64,000 bases of DNA from Gemmatimonadota bacterium (GCA_026387935.1 JAPLKU010000003.1:248001-312000), one strand, 5' to 3'; positions 8,603 through 17,659 are shown, counted from the stretch's first letter. The notes: generated by a model from the letters alone, not told the origin. Numbers and translations: made by a program.

Positions 8603-8932
8603 CTACTTGCTTCGCGCTGCCTCGATGATCGCGGTCATCTGCGTGAAGTAGCGATCCATCGCCTTGCGGCCCGCCGCCGTGAGCTTGTACTCGGTGTGCG
8701 GCACGCGGCCCTCAAATCCCTTGTGGCAACTCACGAAGCCCGCGTCTTCGAGCTTGCGTGCGTGCACGCTGACATTGCCATCCGTCGTGTCGAGGCGCTG
8801 CTTCAGGTCGTTGAAGCTCAGGCTCGCGTTGACCGCTAGGGCGCTGATGATGCCGAGCCGGATGGGCTCGTGGATCGTGCGATCGAGCGCCGGAGCGACG
8901 GGAGAGGAGCGCGGAGTTCTGGCCACGTGCAA
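8603..8932 (-). CDS. Winged-helix transcriptional regulator (MarR/PadR-like small family)
   Basis: 109 residues forming a single winged helix. LGIISALAVNASLSFNDLKQRL is the first helices, TTDGNVSVHARKLEDAGFV the recognition helix region, and EYKLTAAGRKAMDRYF the wing and final helix. Proteins of this size usually bind as dimers and repress neighbouring genes. The convergent NatAB-like genes are the obvious candidate targets, but they are not directly downstream of its operator region, so this is a guess. The frame starts with TTG at 8932 and I see no clear ribosome-binding site; a GTG two codons in is possible. Confidence 0.8.
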   Translation of the reverse strand: MHVARTPRSSPVAPALDRTIHEPIRLGIISALAVNASLSFNDLKQRLDTTDGNVSVHARKLEDAGFVSCHKGFEGRVPHTEYKLTAAGRKAMDRYFTQMTAIIEAARSK

Positions 8933-8975
8933 ATCATACGGAATGGCCTCTGCATCTACAAGTGCTTTTCAATGA

Positions 8976-9010
8976 CAAGCCCCGAGCATCATTTCGATGC
9001 GCGGGGCTTG
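8976..9010 (-). terminator. Strong hairpin after the bacilliredoxin gene
   Basis: Fifteen-base arms (8976-8990 and 8996-9010) pair with one mismatch around a 5-base loop, 27 bp past the stop of the minus-strand bacilliredoxin gene. The stem is GC-rich, but no T-run follows on either strand, so it may be an attenuating or RNA-end hairpin rather than a classical intrinsic terminator. Confidence 0.5.
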
Positions 9011-9036
9011 GTGCTTGCGCGAGGCAAGCGAATTCG

Positions 9037-9471
9037 TTACGCGGTGGTTGTGGCGCCGCAGTGCGTGTCGAATGCGTTGACGAGGTCGGCGGCGATCTCG
9101 GCCGCCGAACGTCCTTCAATCTGGTACCGTTCGAGGGCGAACACCAGCTTGCCATCCTTGAACATCGCCATCGAAGGCGAGCTCGGCTGGTAACCGGTGA
9201 TGTAGTCGCGCGCACGACCGGTCGCTTCGGAATCCTGGCCAGCAAACACCGTGTACAGATGATCGGGCTTCGCCGTGTGCTGCAGCGCATCCGACACCGC
9301 CGGGCGCGCGTTGCGGGCGGCACAGCCACACATCGAGTTCACGACCAGCAACGTCGTGCCGGTTGCCGCGCCGAGCTTGGTCTCCACGTCAACTGCCGTG
9401 CGGAGCTCTTCGAATCCAACGCGCGTGAGTTCCTGGCGCATCGGGGTAATGAATCGTTCGTCGTACAGCAT
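9037..9471 (-). CDS. BrxA/BrxB-family bacilliredoxin
   Basis: 144 residues, the normal length for the YphP/YqiW (BrxA/BrxB) family. The thioredoxin-like fold carries VVNSMCGCAARNARPA, with the CGC redox motif that defines bacilliredoxins, and SPSMAMFKDGKLVFALER in the second half. In Firmicutes these proteins remove bacillithiol from protein cysteines; in other phyla the thiol partner is less clear. The ATG at 9471 has an excellent AAGGAGAT six bases upstream. It is a single gene on the minus strand, followed by a hairpin. A redox-repair role in the cytoplasm is well supported by the motif. Confidence 0.92.
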   Translation of the reverse strand: MLYDERFITPMRQELTRVGFEELRTAVDVETKLGAATGTTLLVVNSMCGCAARNARPAVSDALQHTAKPDHLYTVFAGQDSEATGRARDYITGYQPSSPSMAMFKDGKLVFALERYQIEGRSAAEIAADLVNAFDTHCGATTTA

Positions 9472-9542
9472 TGGTATCTCCTTCGCTCTATCACAGGCCG
9501 GTGACTAACCTGCAGGGCCTATTGGGTTCGGTTACGACTGTG

Positions 9543-9908
9543 TTACGACGGCTTCCGTGCGAGTGCCAGAATCGCCGCCTGCGGGACCACGAGAAAGCGT
9601 TCGTTTTCGAACGTGATCTCCACCGCCGCCTTCCTGAAAAAGAGCGCGTAGTCACCCACGCGCGCCTGCATAGGAACATAACGGGTGTCCTTGATGCCCG
9701 AGATCTGCCACGGCTCGTCGAGGTGCTCTTCCACCGAGGGCAGGGCGTGCCCCGGGCCCGTCGCTTCAATCGTTCCACCCTGCACCGCTTGACTATCCAC
9801 TGCAGTGGCAGGGAGATAGAGCCCAACCTTCGTGCGCTCCTCACCCTCTTCGACGCGAATGAGCACGCGATCGCCAACCACCAACAGTTCTTTTTGACCC
9901 TTCTTCAT
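9543..9908 (-). CDS. GroES-like co-chaperonin family protein, stand-alone
   Basis: 121 residues starting MKKGQKELLVVGDRVLIRVEE, which matches the N-terminal strand of the Cpn10 fold. GLYLPATAVDSQAVQGGTIEATGPG fills the mobile-loop and dome region, and FENERFLVVPQAAILAL the last strand. It is about 25 residues longer than GroES, with an insert (EEHLDEPWQISGIKDTRYVPMQ) in the middle. No GroEL gene is adjacent. The frame is open further upstream, but that part overlaps the M24 peptidase; I chose the ATG at 9908, which sits 11 bp after the peptidase stop. Whether it still caps a chaperonin ring is uncertain. Confidence 0.8.
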   Translation of the reverse strand: MKKGQKELLVVGDRVLIRVEEGEERTKVGLYLPATAVDSQAVQGGTIEATGPGHALPSVEEHLDEPWQISGIKDTRYVPMQARVGDYALFFRKAAVEITFENERFLVVPQAAILALARKPS

Positions 9909-9919
9909 CCGAGAAACCC

Positions 9920-11344
9920 CTACTTCACGAGAAAAAGCTTGTCCTGACGCTTCAGCGCCCAGCGCGCCTTTCCATCCGCACCAATAATCATGTCCTCTTC
10001 CTGCGCCATGCGCACGGGCTGGCCACCCCACTCCGGCACCGGCGTCGTGGCCTGGAGCTCGATCGAATACCACATCGACGCCGTGACCTTCGCGTCGCCA
10101 CGGCCGGGCACCCCGTCCTGATAGTCCCACAGCCCAATCAGCGGCCCAGCGCCATGCCCGTTCATGCCAATGGGATGCGAATACATCGTGCCATCAATTC
10201 CCTTTGCGCGCATGCGATCACGCACCGACTTCAGAATCTCATTGCCCGTTCGGCCGGGCCGCGCTTCTTCCATCGCGATGTCCTGGAGCGCATTGGCGTT
10301 AAGCAGCGCCTTCTTGAGACCCGCTGGCGCATCCGTCTCACCTGGGAGGAGGACATACGCGTTGTGCTGCGTGTCAGTGTTCAGTCGCGCGACGGTGATC
10401 CCTACATCGCAGTGCAGCACGTCGCCGCGCTCGATGACCGGATTCTCGCCTAACTGCTCGGACGTCTTTCCTTTCCGCTGAATCTCGATGCTCGGCTGGA
10501 ACCAGGTGCCCATCCCCTGATCCGCCACCTTCTGACGCCACCACCAGACGAGTTCGCTCGCGCGCGTCTTGCCGGGCACGATCGTTCGGGCTGAAAACAT
10601 TTCCTGCGTCATGGCCCAGACCTTTTCCGTCAGCTTGCCGAAGAATACCTCTTCCTCCGGCAGCCGCGACGCAATCAACTCAAGCGGCAATCCCTCCGCA
10701 TCCTTGAACTTCGATGCCCACTTGTCGCCAAGCGCCTCGGTCATGCCCTGCAGTTCACCGCTCGAGAGCCCGTCGGTAAAGGCGAACACCTTCGACCGAT
10801 TGATGCCGATGACCTTGGGATTCTTCTCCTCGATCAACTGCTTGAGCGCGCCCCACTGTTCGTCGCCCCAGAGTTCGGCCTGGCGTCCGCCAACCGCGGC
10901 ATCGACCGCCTTCATCGAGCCGCGCGCGGTCCACACTCCACCCTGCGACGTTCCGCCCAGTGCGATGCGCTCAATGCAGGCGGCGCTCGGCGCCTGACTG
11001 CTCGCGGCGCACTTGTCGAACATTACGTAGATCGTCCGGCGCCGCGCGAACATCGTTTCCGGCCCGGTAATCGAGTTGAACACCGGGTCTTCGTTGTACT
11101 CACGCATCGTGATGACCCAGAAATCAACGCCATTCTTGCGCATCAGGTCTGGCACGAAGGTGTCGAGGCGTTTCTTGAGCCACACCTGCTGCATGGCCGC
11201 GAGCTCGCGCTGCGTGCCAAAGGGGCGCGAGGCGTTCGCCGTGCGGGGCGGCATGACTTCGTTCTTCTTCGGAGTGTCCTGCGCGGCCATGGGGGCGGCC
11301 AGCAGTGTGAGGGCGAGGGCGGTGCGGCGAATTCCTGTTGGCAT
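9920..11344 (-). CDS. Secreted M24-family metallopeptidase (Xaa-Pro aminopeptidase-like)
   Basis: 474 residues with a signal peptide (TALALTLLAAPMAAQ). An N-terminal domain of about 200 residues precedes the pita-bread catalytic domain. Metal-binding residues are visible in HCDVGITVARLNTDTQHN (two Asp), YSHPIGMNGHGAG (His), and in SIELQATTPVPEWGGQ and RMAQEEDMII (acidic ligands). Such enzymes cleave N-terminal residues before proline or act as related dipeptidases, here probably in the periplasm. It shares one base with the membrane-protein gene upstream (TGATG) and lies 11 bp before the GroES-like gene. Confidence 0.88.
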   Translation of the reverse strand: MPTGIRRTALALTLLAAPMAAQDTPKKNEVMPPRTANASRPFGTQRELAAMQQVWLKKRLDTFVPDLMRKNGVDFWVITMREYNEDPVFNSITGPETMFARRRTIYVMFDKCAASSQAPSAACIERIALGGTSQGGVWTARGSMKAVDAAVGGRQAELWGDEQWGALKQLIEEKNPKVIGINRSKVFAFTDGLSSGELQGMTEALGDKWASKFKDAEGLPLELIASRLPEEEVFFGKLTEKVWAMTQEMFSARTIVPGKTRASELVWWWRQKVADQGMGTWFQPSIEIQRKGKTSEQLGENPVIERGDVLHCDVGITVARLNTDTQHNAYVLLPGETDAPAGLKKALLNANALQDIAMEEARPGRTGNEILKSVRDRMRAKGIDGTMYSHPIGMNGHGAGPLIGLWDYQDGVPGRGDAKVTASMWYSIELQATTPVPEWGGQPVRMAQEEDMIIGADGKARWALKRQDKLFLVK

Positions 11345-11922
11345 CAGTTGGGAGCTCCGTCGGATGGTTCAACGACTGCTTGCTGCTCGGCGGAAGCGCG
11401 ATGCACCGCCGCTACGGTACGCGTGCGATCCTCGGCCACAAGGATCAACCGGCGTAGAATCGAGACGACCACGCCGAGCACGAAGGAAAAGAGAATCAAT
11501 CCGCCGAGCCGCCAGTACAGGATGCGCATGGCGGTGGGAATCCAATCGGAATACTCGGCCATTTCGGCGCCGAGGGGTTCGAGATTCACGGTGGTCAGCG
11601 CGAGGCTCGCGACGATCTCCGCGCCTGACTCTAGGACGGCAAAGAGCGGCGCGCGCCAAAACCAGTTGCGCAGCGTGAAGTTGGCGAGGTGCAACGCGCA
11701 CATCAGACAGAGAAACGACGCCCCAACGAGGAAGGTGCCGCCGACCCAAGCCCAGCTGTCTGCCGCGCCATGCGTGAGCGTGTACGAGCGCCAGAGCCGG
11801 AGCACGACCCCCGTGACGAGCGCCATCTGCGGCAACGACAGCGTCAGCCGCCGCAGCGCATGCGGCTGCTCGATGCGCCAGCCCGTGGAGTGTCGCGGGA
11901 AGAACTCCGTCATGCGGTGCAA
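11344..11922 (-). CDS. Hypothetical inner-membrane protein with four predicted spans
   Basis: 192 residues. Hydrophobic segments are seen at LTLSLPQMALVTGVVLRL, AWVGGTFLVGASFLCLMCAL, APLFAVLESGAEIVASLAL and LGGLILFSFVLGVVVSIL, followed by a polar C-terminal tail of about 40 residues. I do not recognise a family. The gene overlaps the start of the M24 peptidase by one base, so the two are very probably translated together, and the protein may help hold or deliver the peptidase at the membrane; that is inference. A second ATG three codons in is an alternative start. Confidence 0.65.
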   Translation of the reverse strand: MHRMTEFFPRHSTGWRIEQPHALRRLTLSLPQMALVTGVVLRLWRSYTLTHGAADSWAWVGGTFLVGASFLCLMCALHLANFTLRNWFWRAPLFAVLESGAEIVASLALTTVNLEPLGAEMAEYSDWIPTAMRILYWRLGGLILFSFVLGVVVSILRRLILVAEDRTRTVAAVHRASAEQQAVVEPSDGAPN

Positions 11923-11963
11923 GGTACGCGAAACACTTCCGTCATTGTGCCGTCAGCGTCTAT

Positions 11964-12962
11964 TCAGCGGGCCGCGCCGCCGATATGCGCGCCGATCCAG
12001 GCGAGGCTCTCGCCCACATGGCCGCGCCAGAACTTCCACTCGTGATTGCCCGGCCATTCGTGGTATTCGATGGGTACCATGCGTGCCGACATTGCCTCAA
12101 CGAACGCCCGGCTCTGCGGCAGAAAGAAGTCGGAGGTACCGCCGTCGGCGTAGAGTGCGGGAAACTTGCCGCCGCGCTGCGCCAACCGCGCAGCAATCGT
12201 CGCCGGGTCGCGTGCACGCCAGCTCGAACTGTCCGCGCCAAACACGATGCGAAAGCGTTCGGCGTTGCGATTCATGAAGCTTGCGGCCGTTGCGGAATCG
12301 GCAGACGAGCGGGTGTAGAGGCCGCGGCCGAACGGCGGCGGCGCGAATTCCATCGGTGAAAGCACGCCGGAGTGCGACGCCGCGGCTGAAAACACGGTCG
12401 GGTACTGGAGTGCAAGCGTGATGGCGCCGTAGCCACCCATCGAGAGGCCGGCAATCGCGCGCGCCGCGGCCGTAGCGGTGGTGCGGTACTTCGCGTCTAC
12501 GTGCCGCACGACATCGAACGCGATGTAGTCGTCGTAGTGCGGCCAGGCGACGCAGTCATGGTCGGCGTTGGCGCCCTTGGCGAGCATCCGGCGGCAACCG
12601 GCCGCGTCGAGCAGCACGTTGTACGTCGCGTACCAGGAGTCGTCGCCGTCTGGCATGGCAACGATCATCTCCGGCTTGCCCGCGGCGACCAGCGAATCCA
12701 TCACCTGAGTGATACCACCCGGCCCAGTCCAATTCGTTTCGTCGCCGCCAAGGCCATGCAGGTAATACACGACCGGAAACCGACGACCTGCGGCAGTGCG
12801 GTACGACGACGGCAGGTACACGATGAGCGCCTTTGAGGTGCCGAGTGCCTGCGACCAGACGGTGTCGGTGACGACGGTGCCCTTGGCGGCCTGTGCGCTT
12901 GCAGCGACCGCACTCGCGAGGAGCGCAACGCTAACAATCGCGGCTGCCGGCCACCGCGTCAT
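11964..12962 (-). CDS. Secreted alpha/beta-hydrolase esterase (esterase D/feruloyl-esterase-like)
   Basis: 332 residues with a signal peptide (IVSVALLASAVAASAQA). The fold shows YYLHGLGGDETNW as the oxyanion region, the nucleophile elbow GLSMGGYGA with the catalytic Ser, and a C-terminal HEWPGNHEWKFW segment supplying the His. This is the putative-esterase family that includes S-formylglutathione hydrolase, mycolyltransferases and feruloyl esterases. Export argues against the formylglutathione role. It starts one base after the stop of the exported RidA-like gene, so the two probably share a transcript. Confidence 0.85.
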   Translation of the reverse strand: MTRWPAAAIVSVALLASAVAASAQAAKGTVVTDTVWSQALGTSKALIVYLPSSYRTAAGRRFPVVYYLHGLGGDETNWTGPGGITQVMDSLVAAGKPEMIVAMPDGDDSWYATYNVLLDAAGCRRMLAKGANADHDCVAWPHYDDYIAFDVVRHVDAKYRTTATAAARAIAGLSMGGYGAITLALQYPTVFSAAASHSGVLSPMEFAPPPFGRGLYTRSSADSATAASFMNRNAERFRIVFGADSSSWRARDPATIAARLAQRGGKFPALYADGGTSDFFLPQSRAFVEAMSARMVPIEYHEWPGNHEWKFWRGHVGESLAWIGAHIGGAAR

Positions 12963-12963
12963 G

Positions 12964-13413
12964 CTATTTGACCGTCGCGATGCATTCGATCTCGACGCGC
13001 GCGTTAAGCGCGAGACCGGTGGAACCGAAGGCGCTGCGCGCGGGATACTTGTTGGCCTTGAAGTAGGTGCGGTACACCACGTTCATGGCGTCCCACTCCT
13101 TCATGTCAGCCATGAACACCGTGCACTTCACGACATGGTCCATGTCCGAACCGGTCTTGGAAAGGACGTCCTTGATGTTCTCCATCACCTGCTTCGTCTC
13201 GGCTTCAATGCCGCCAGGAACGACCGTGCTGCCACCGGCATTCGCCGCCGTGCCCACCTGCCCCGCGAGGTAGAGCGTGTTGCCGACCTTCACCGCCGGT
13301 GAGAACGGACGCGTGGGCGCGCCATAAGGCTGCAGAAACTCTGGCTGCTGGGCGGCGAGCACTCCGGGTACGGTCGTTACAGCAATGGCGAGTGCAATCA
13401 GGAATCGGCGCAT
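12964..13413 (-). CDS. RidA-family protein with a signal peptide
   Basis: 149 residues. The first 21 are a clear signal peptide (FLIALAIAVTTVPGVLA). The remainder is a full YjgF/YER057c/UK114 domain: NTLYLAGQVGT, ETKQVMENIKDVLSKTGSDMDHVVKCTVFM and the end GLALNARVEIECIA. The Arg of the active-site motif (ARVEIE) that binds the imine carboxylate is present. Cytoplasmic RidA hydrolyses reactive enamines and imines made by PLP enzymes; an exported version must have another partner. The gene is followed at one base by the exported esterase. Confidence 0.9.
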   Translation of the reverse strand: MRRFLIALAIAVTTVPGVLAAQQPEFLQPYGAPTRPFSPAVKVGNTLYLAGQVGTAANAGGSTVVPGGIEAETKQVMENIKDVLSKTGSDMDHVVKCTVFMADMKEWDAMNVVYRTYFKANKYPARSAFGSTGLALNARVEIECIATVK

Positions 13414-13435
13414 CGGAAACCTCGGGTTTCGGTGA

Positions 13436-14518
<1,083 letters not shown>

Positions 14519-14549
14519 GGGCGCAGCGGCTACCGCGTCGTCCCCAACC

Positions 14550-14570
14550 AACTGCCAACTGCCAACTGCC
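14550..14570. repeat. Heptamer tandem tract (aactgcc x3)
   Basis: Three perfect copies of a 7-base unit fill most of the 55 bp between the signal peptidase stop and the oxygenase start. Similar short tandem tracts with other units occur near 31516-31588 and 37327-37360. Confidence 0.75.
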
Positions 14571-14573
14571 GTC

Positions 14574-15476
14574 TCACTTGATCCAATGCCCCAGCCGTCC
14601 CCACCTGATGTCGGAGATGAAACTCAACGGGCGGTCGCTCTCGGCAGAGGACACGAATGAGTAGTACACAAACATCGGCCGGCCGCGCACGTTTTCGCGC
14701 GGCACGATGCCCCAGTAGCGACTGTCCTTCGAGTCGTACCGGTTGTCTCCCATCATGAAGAGATGCTTCGCCGGAATGACGAGCGGGCCCCAGTTGTCGT
14801 GGGTCGGCTGGAGCGGCGGCTCACCGAACCGCGATTTCTTGATCTCGTACTTGTGCTGCCATTCGAAGAGCGGATCACTCACGGTGCCGTCGCCCTGCGT
14901 CTGTTCGGGCGACGTATACCCGAGTTTCTGCGCGAGGCCGTCGACGTAGACCACGGCGTTGCGCATGTAGATCGTGTCGCCTGGAACGCCGATGAGGCGT
15001 TTCACAAGCGTCGGCGTCGGATCGTGGTCGAGCGCGGCTTCGTCGGCCTGATAGGGCGACTCGAACACCACCACCTCGCCGCGCGTCGGTTCCGCATAGC
15101 CCGGCAGGTTGATGCTCGTGAGCGGCACATGCGGACCGTAGACGAGTTTGTTCACGAAAAGCCAGTCGCCAATCAGGAGCGACGGAATCATGCTCCCCGA
15201 GGGAATGCGATACGCCTCGACCAGGAAGGTGCGGAGGATCAGGAAGATCGCGATCGTGCCCGCGAGCGACTTGAATCCCTCCCACAACTTTTTTATCGAC
15301 AACCCGCTGCCGCTTTTCTTGCCTCGCGCGGCCGCGAGGGCGCCCTTGGCGCCAGACTCCTTTTCCTTCCCTGATGAATTTCGCGAGGCCACGACGTGAT
15401 TGCCTGAGGTGAGGCGCCGGCTGCGACGGTGCGCCGATGCGTGCACGGAATCTGGGCCGCGAACGAGCGTGGGCAA
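14574..15476 (-). CDS. lepB: Signal peptidase I
   Basis: Up to 300 residues. One membrane anchor (LAGTIAIFLILRTFLVEAY) precedes the catalytic Ser in PSGSMIPSL (Ser95 in the longest frame), the general-base Lys is in LVKRLIGVPGD (Lys159), and MGDNRYDSKDSRYWG is the conserved box E. It removes signal peptides on the outer face of the inner membrane and would serve the many exported enzymes here. The start is unclear: the longest frame begins with TTG at 15476, and a GTG at 15392 would still keep the anchor; neither has a strong ribosome-binding site. The last residues GRLGHWIK look intact. Confidence 0.93.
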   Translation of the reverse strand: MPTLVRGPDSVHASAHRRSRRLTSGNHVVASRNSSGKEKESGAKGALAAARGKKSGSGLSIKKLWEGFKSLAGTIAIFLILRTFLVEAYRIPSGSMIPSLLIGDWLFVNKLVYGPHVPLTSINLPGYAEPTRGEVVVFESPYQADEAALDHDPTPTLVKRLIGVPGDTIYMRNAVVYVDGLAQKLGYTSPEQTQGDGTVSDPLFEWQHKYEIKKSRFGEPPLQPTHDNWGPLVIPAKHLFMMGDNRYDSKDSRYWGIVPRENVRGRPMFVYYSFVSSAESDRPLSFISDIRWGRLGHWIK

Positions 15477-15498
15477 GGGCGGGCGCTGGGAGAATGCG

Positions 15499-15530
15499 AA
15501 AAGGGGGCGCGTCCCTGCGGACGCACCCCC
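15499..15530 (-). terminator. Intrinsic terminator of the SWIB gene
   Basis: Read on the minus strand, a 12-bp GC-rich stem (arms 15519-15530 and 15503-15514, one G-U pair) closes a 4-base loop and is followed directly by four T (15502-15499). It sits 28 bp past the SWIB stop, within the upstream leader of lepB. Confidence 0.85.
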
Positions 15531-15557
15531 TCCACGGTACCGCCCGAAAGCGGTGCT

Positions 15558-15848
15558 CTACTTCTTGACGTGCTTCGAGACGAGTGCCGTCATCGAGAAC
15601 ATGTCCGTCGATGCCTTGCCATTGAAGACAGCCTTGAGGGCGGCGTCGGCGTTGATCATACGACGGTTCTTCTTGTCCTGAAGGCCGTGCTTCTTGATGT
15701 AGGCCCAGAGCTTCTTGGTCAGCTCCGTGCGCGGCAGCGGCTTGCTGCCCACAATGACGGCCAGCTTTTCATCCGGCTGCACCGGCTTCATGAACGCTGC
15801 ATTCGGCTTCCGCTTCGTCTTCGCCTTCGCCTTCTTCTTGGCAGCCAT
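15558..15848 (-). CDS. SWIB/MDM2-domain protein
   Basis: 96 residues. A lysine-rich N-terminal tail of about 18 residues (AAKKKAKAKTKRKPN) precedes a SWIB domain: LPRTELTKKLWAYIKKHGLQ, then NRRMINADAALKAVF and the end MTALVSKHVKK. Bacterial SWIB proteins are small and basic and are thought to bind DNA or modulate topoisomerase or chromatin-like structure, but few have been studied. The ATG has AGGAGA at good distance. It is a single-gene unit with its own terminator. Two palindromes upstream may be its control sites. Confidence 0.92.
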   Translation of the reverse strand: MAAKKKAKAKTKRKPNAAFMKPVQPDEKLAVIVGSKPLPRTELTKKLWAYIKKHGLQDKKNRRMINADAALKAVFNGKASTDMFSMTALVSKHVKK

Positions 15849-15877
15849 GGGACTTTCTCCTGAAATGATTTGGTTGA

Positions 15878-15959
15878 GGAAACCCGGTTTCCCTCTGGTA
15901 ACTGCTCGAAAGTATCACCTCACGGCGAGAGCGCAATAGGGGAGTTCCCTCTGGGGAAC
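15878..15959. promoter_or_regulatory. Two related palindromes upstream of the SWIB gene
   Basis: A perfect palindrome ggaaac-ccg-gtttcc (15878-15892) and a second, gttccc-tctg-gggaac (15944-15959), lie 30 and 96 bp upstream of the SWIB ATG. Both contain the string ttccctctgg in the same orientation. Paired sites of this kind usually bind a dimeric regulator; the protein is unknown. Confidence 0.5.
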
Positions 15960-16006
15960 CGGCTTCAGGATCAAAAACGACGCAATTCACCGAGTGCAGC
16001 GACGAA

Positions 16007-16912
16007 TTACACCGAGAGAAATGACCTCAACAGCGCCATCATTCGCGCATCCGCAGGGTCCGCCGTCTCGTCGTTTTCCAGCACGTCGTCGCGCTCCTGC
16101 GGCGTCTCGAGAATGAGCGGAATCCCCTCTGTACGCGGGTCGGCGAGCAACCACCGAAACGGCTCGACGCCAATCAAACCGTCACCAATGCACGCGTGCC
16201 GATCCTTGTTCGATCCGAAGGGGTGCTGGCTGTCGTTCAGGTGGAAGAACGCGGGTCGTTCGCCGATCACCCGCTCGTACTCATCAAGAACGGCGCGCTG
16301 CGTCTCGGGAGACGTTGCGATCTCCTTCCCGCTTGCGAAGAGGTGGCAGGTGTCGAGCCCATAGCCGGTACGATGCCGCAGCGCTTTTGGCACGCGCGCA
16401 AGCATTCTCGCGATTTCCTCAGCAGACCGGCCCATCGTTTTCCCGGCGCCGGCGGTGTTCTCAATCAGCACACGGGTCCGCGAGGCGCCCTCGGGAACGC
16501 CACCCAGCGCATGAATGATCGCGTCACCCACACGGTCGCAGGCCGCATCCGGATCGCCATCGCCGGCTGAGCCGGGATGAAAACAACAGGCGCCAACACC
16601 GTAGGCCGTGGAGCGCTCCAGTTCCTTCGCGAGGCCACCAGCGGCGCGTGCGGCCTTCTCCGGCTCTGATGACGCCGTATTCAGCACGTACGCCGCATGC
16701 ACGAGCACGTTGCGCGCCTCGATGCCTGCTGTCGCGAGCGCCACACGGAACGCCGTCACCTTAGGCGCCTTGGCCGAGACCTTGTCGCCGTAGTAGGTGG
16801 GCGGCGCGGTGAAACACTGCAGCGCATCCATGCGCGACGCCGCCGCGCGGCGCACCGCCATCACCATGCCGCCTGCGTCGGGGGTGTGTGCCCCGATGAT
16901 GCGGGTGCTCAA
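16007..16912 (-). CDS. nfo: Endonuclease IV (AP endonuclease, Nfo family)
   Basis: 301 residues of TIM-barrel AP endonuclease. Zinc-site motifs are seen in order: IGAHTPDAGG, LVHAAYVLN, VLIENTAGAGKTMG, YGLDTCHLFASG, FFHLNDS with DRHACIGDG, and ILETPQ. It cuts DNA 5' to abasic sites in base-excision repair. The start is TTG at 16912, overlapping the stop of the receiver-protein gene by four bases (TTGA), so translation is probably coupled. The link between a response regulator and a repair enzyme may be only positional. Confidence 0.92.
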   Translation of the reverse strand: MSTRIIGAHTPDAGGMVMAVRRAAASRMDALQCFTAPPTYYGDKVSAKAPKVTAFRVALATAGIEARNVLVHAAYVLNTASSEPEKAARAAGGLAKELERSTAYGVGACCFHPGSAGDGDPDAACDRVGDAIIHALGGVPEGASRTRVLIENTAGAGKTMGRSAEEIARMLARVPKALRHRTGYGLDTCHLFASGKEIATSPETQRAVLDEYERVIGERPAFFHLNDSQHPFGSNKDRHACIGDGLIGVEPFRWLLADPRTEGIPLILETPQERDDVLENDETADPADARMMALLRSFLSV

Positions 16913-17598
16913 GATTTCCTTGGCTCGGCGCCTGGGCCGATGTCCAGCATCCGCGCGTTGCCGAGGTACTCCACGGAGCGCGGCTGCTCAATCTGGCGGA
17001 GACGCTTGACCACTTCGCCAATGCGACGCGCCTGCTGGACCATCGTCTGCAGCGCTTCTTCTTTCTCGGAATCCTCTATCATTCCCGCTTCGAGCAGCGA
17101 CGCATGCGAGAGCATCGCGGCGAGCAGATTGTTGATTTCGTGCTGCAGCGCGAGCGACGTCTCGCCGATGCCGGCGGGATAGCGGGCTTTGCGCAGTTCG
17201 ATTTCCGCCTGGCGGCGCGCGCCGGTGATTTCAATGCGGCGTTCCGCGATCCGGAGCCGCGCGGCGAATTCGTCCGCCGTGACCGGCTTGGTCAGGTAGT
17301 CATCGGCGCCGGCGTCGAGGGCGCGGAGCAGATCTTCGCGCTTGTCGCGCCCGGTGACGACGAGCAGAAAAGGATCGCCCAGTTCCGACTCGCGAATGCG
17401 GCGGCAAAGGCCGAGCCCGTCGAGCTTGGGCATTTCCCAGTCGAGAATGACGAGCGGGACGTCGTTGGATTTCTGGAACGCCGTCCACGCCGCTTCACCA
17501 TCGTGCACGCTGGCGATGACCGTGTGGCCACCCTGCTCCACGACCGCGCGGAGCAGGACCAGCATGACCGGATCGTCGTCGGCAATAATGACGTTCAT
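16909..17598 (-). CDS. Receiver-domain protein with a C-terminal DHp-like helical hairpin, no ATPase domain
   Basis: 229 residues. The receiver domain has the acidic pocket DDD at 7-9, phosphoacceptor Asp53 in VILDWEMPKLDG, Thr82 in VVTGRD and Lys104 in YLTKPV. A helical linker follows, and then LALQHEINNLLAAMLSHASLLEAG, a histidine-kinase H-box with His153 in the HEINN form. The HATPase_c domain that should follow is absent; the protein ends about 75 residues after the His. It could be a phosphorelay carrier or a dimerising receiver that another kinase phosphorylates. The ATG at 17598 fits the domain start; the frame is open far upstream, but only as antisense of other genes. Confidence 0.85.
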   Translation of the reverse strand: MNVIIADDDPVMLVLLRAVVEQGGHTVIASVHDGEAAWTAFQKSNDVPLVILDWEMPKLDGLGLCRRIRESELGDPFLLVVTGRDKREDLLRALDAGADDYLTKPVTADEFAARLRIAERRIEITGARRQAEIELRKARYPAGIGETSLALQHEINNLLAAMLSHASLLEAGMIEDSEKEEALQTMVQQARRIGEVVKRLRQIEQPRSVEYLGNARMLDIGPGAEPRKS

Positions 17599-17659
17599 CA
17601 ACCCGCGATCCTCCTCAACAACGTCCGAACCGTATTCTCCCCGCATTGGCGCGATGCCG

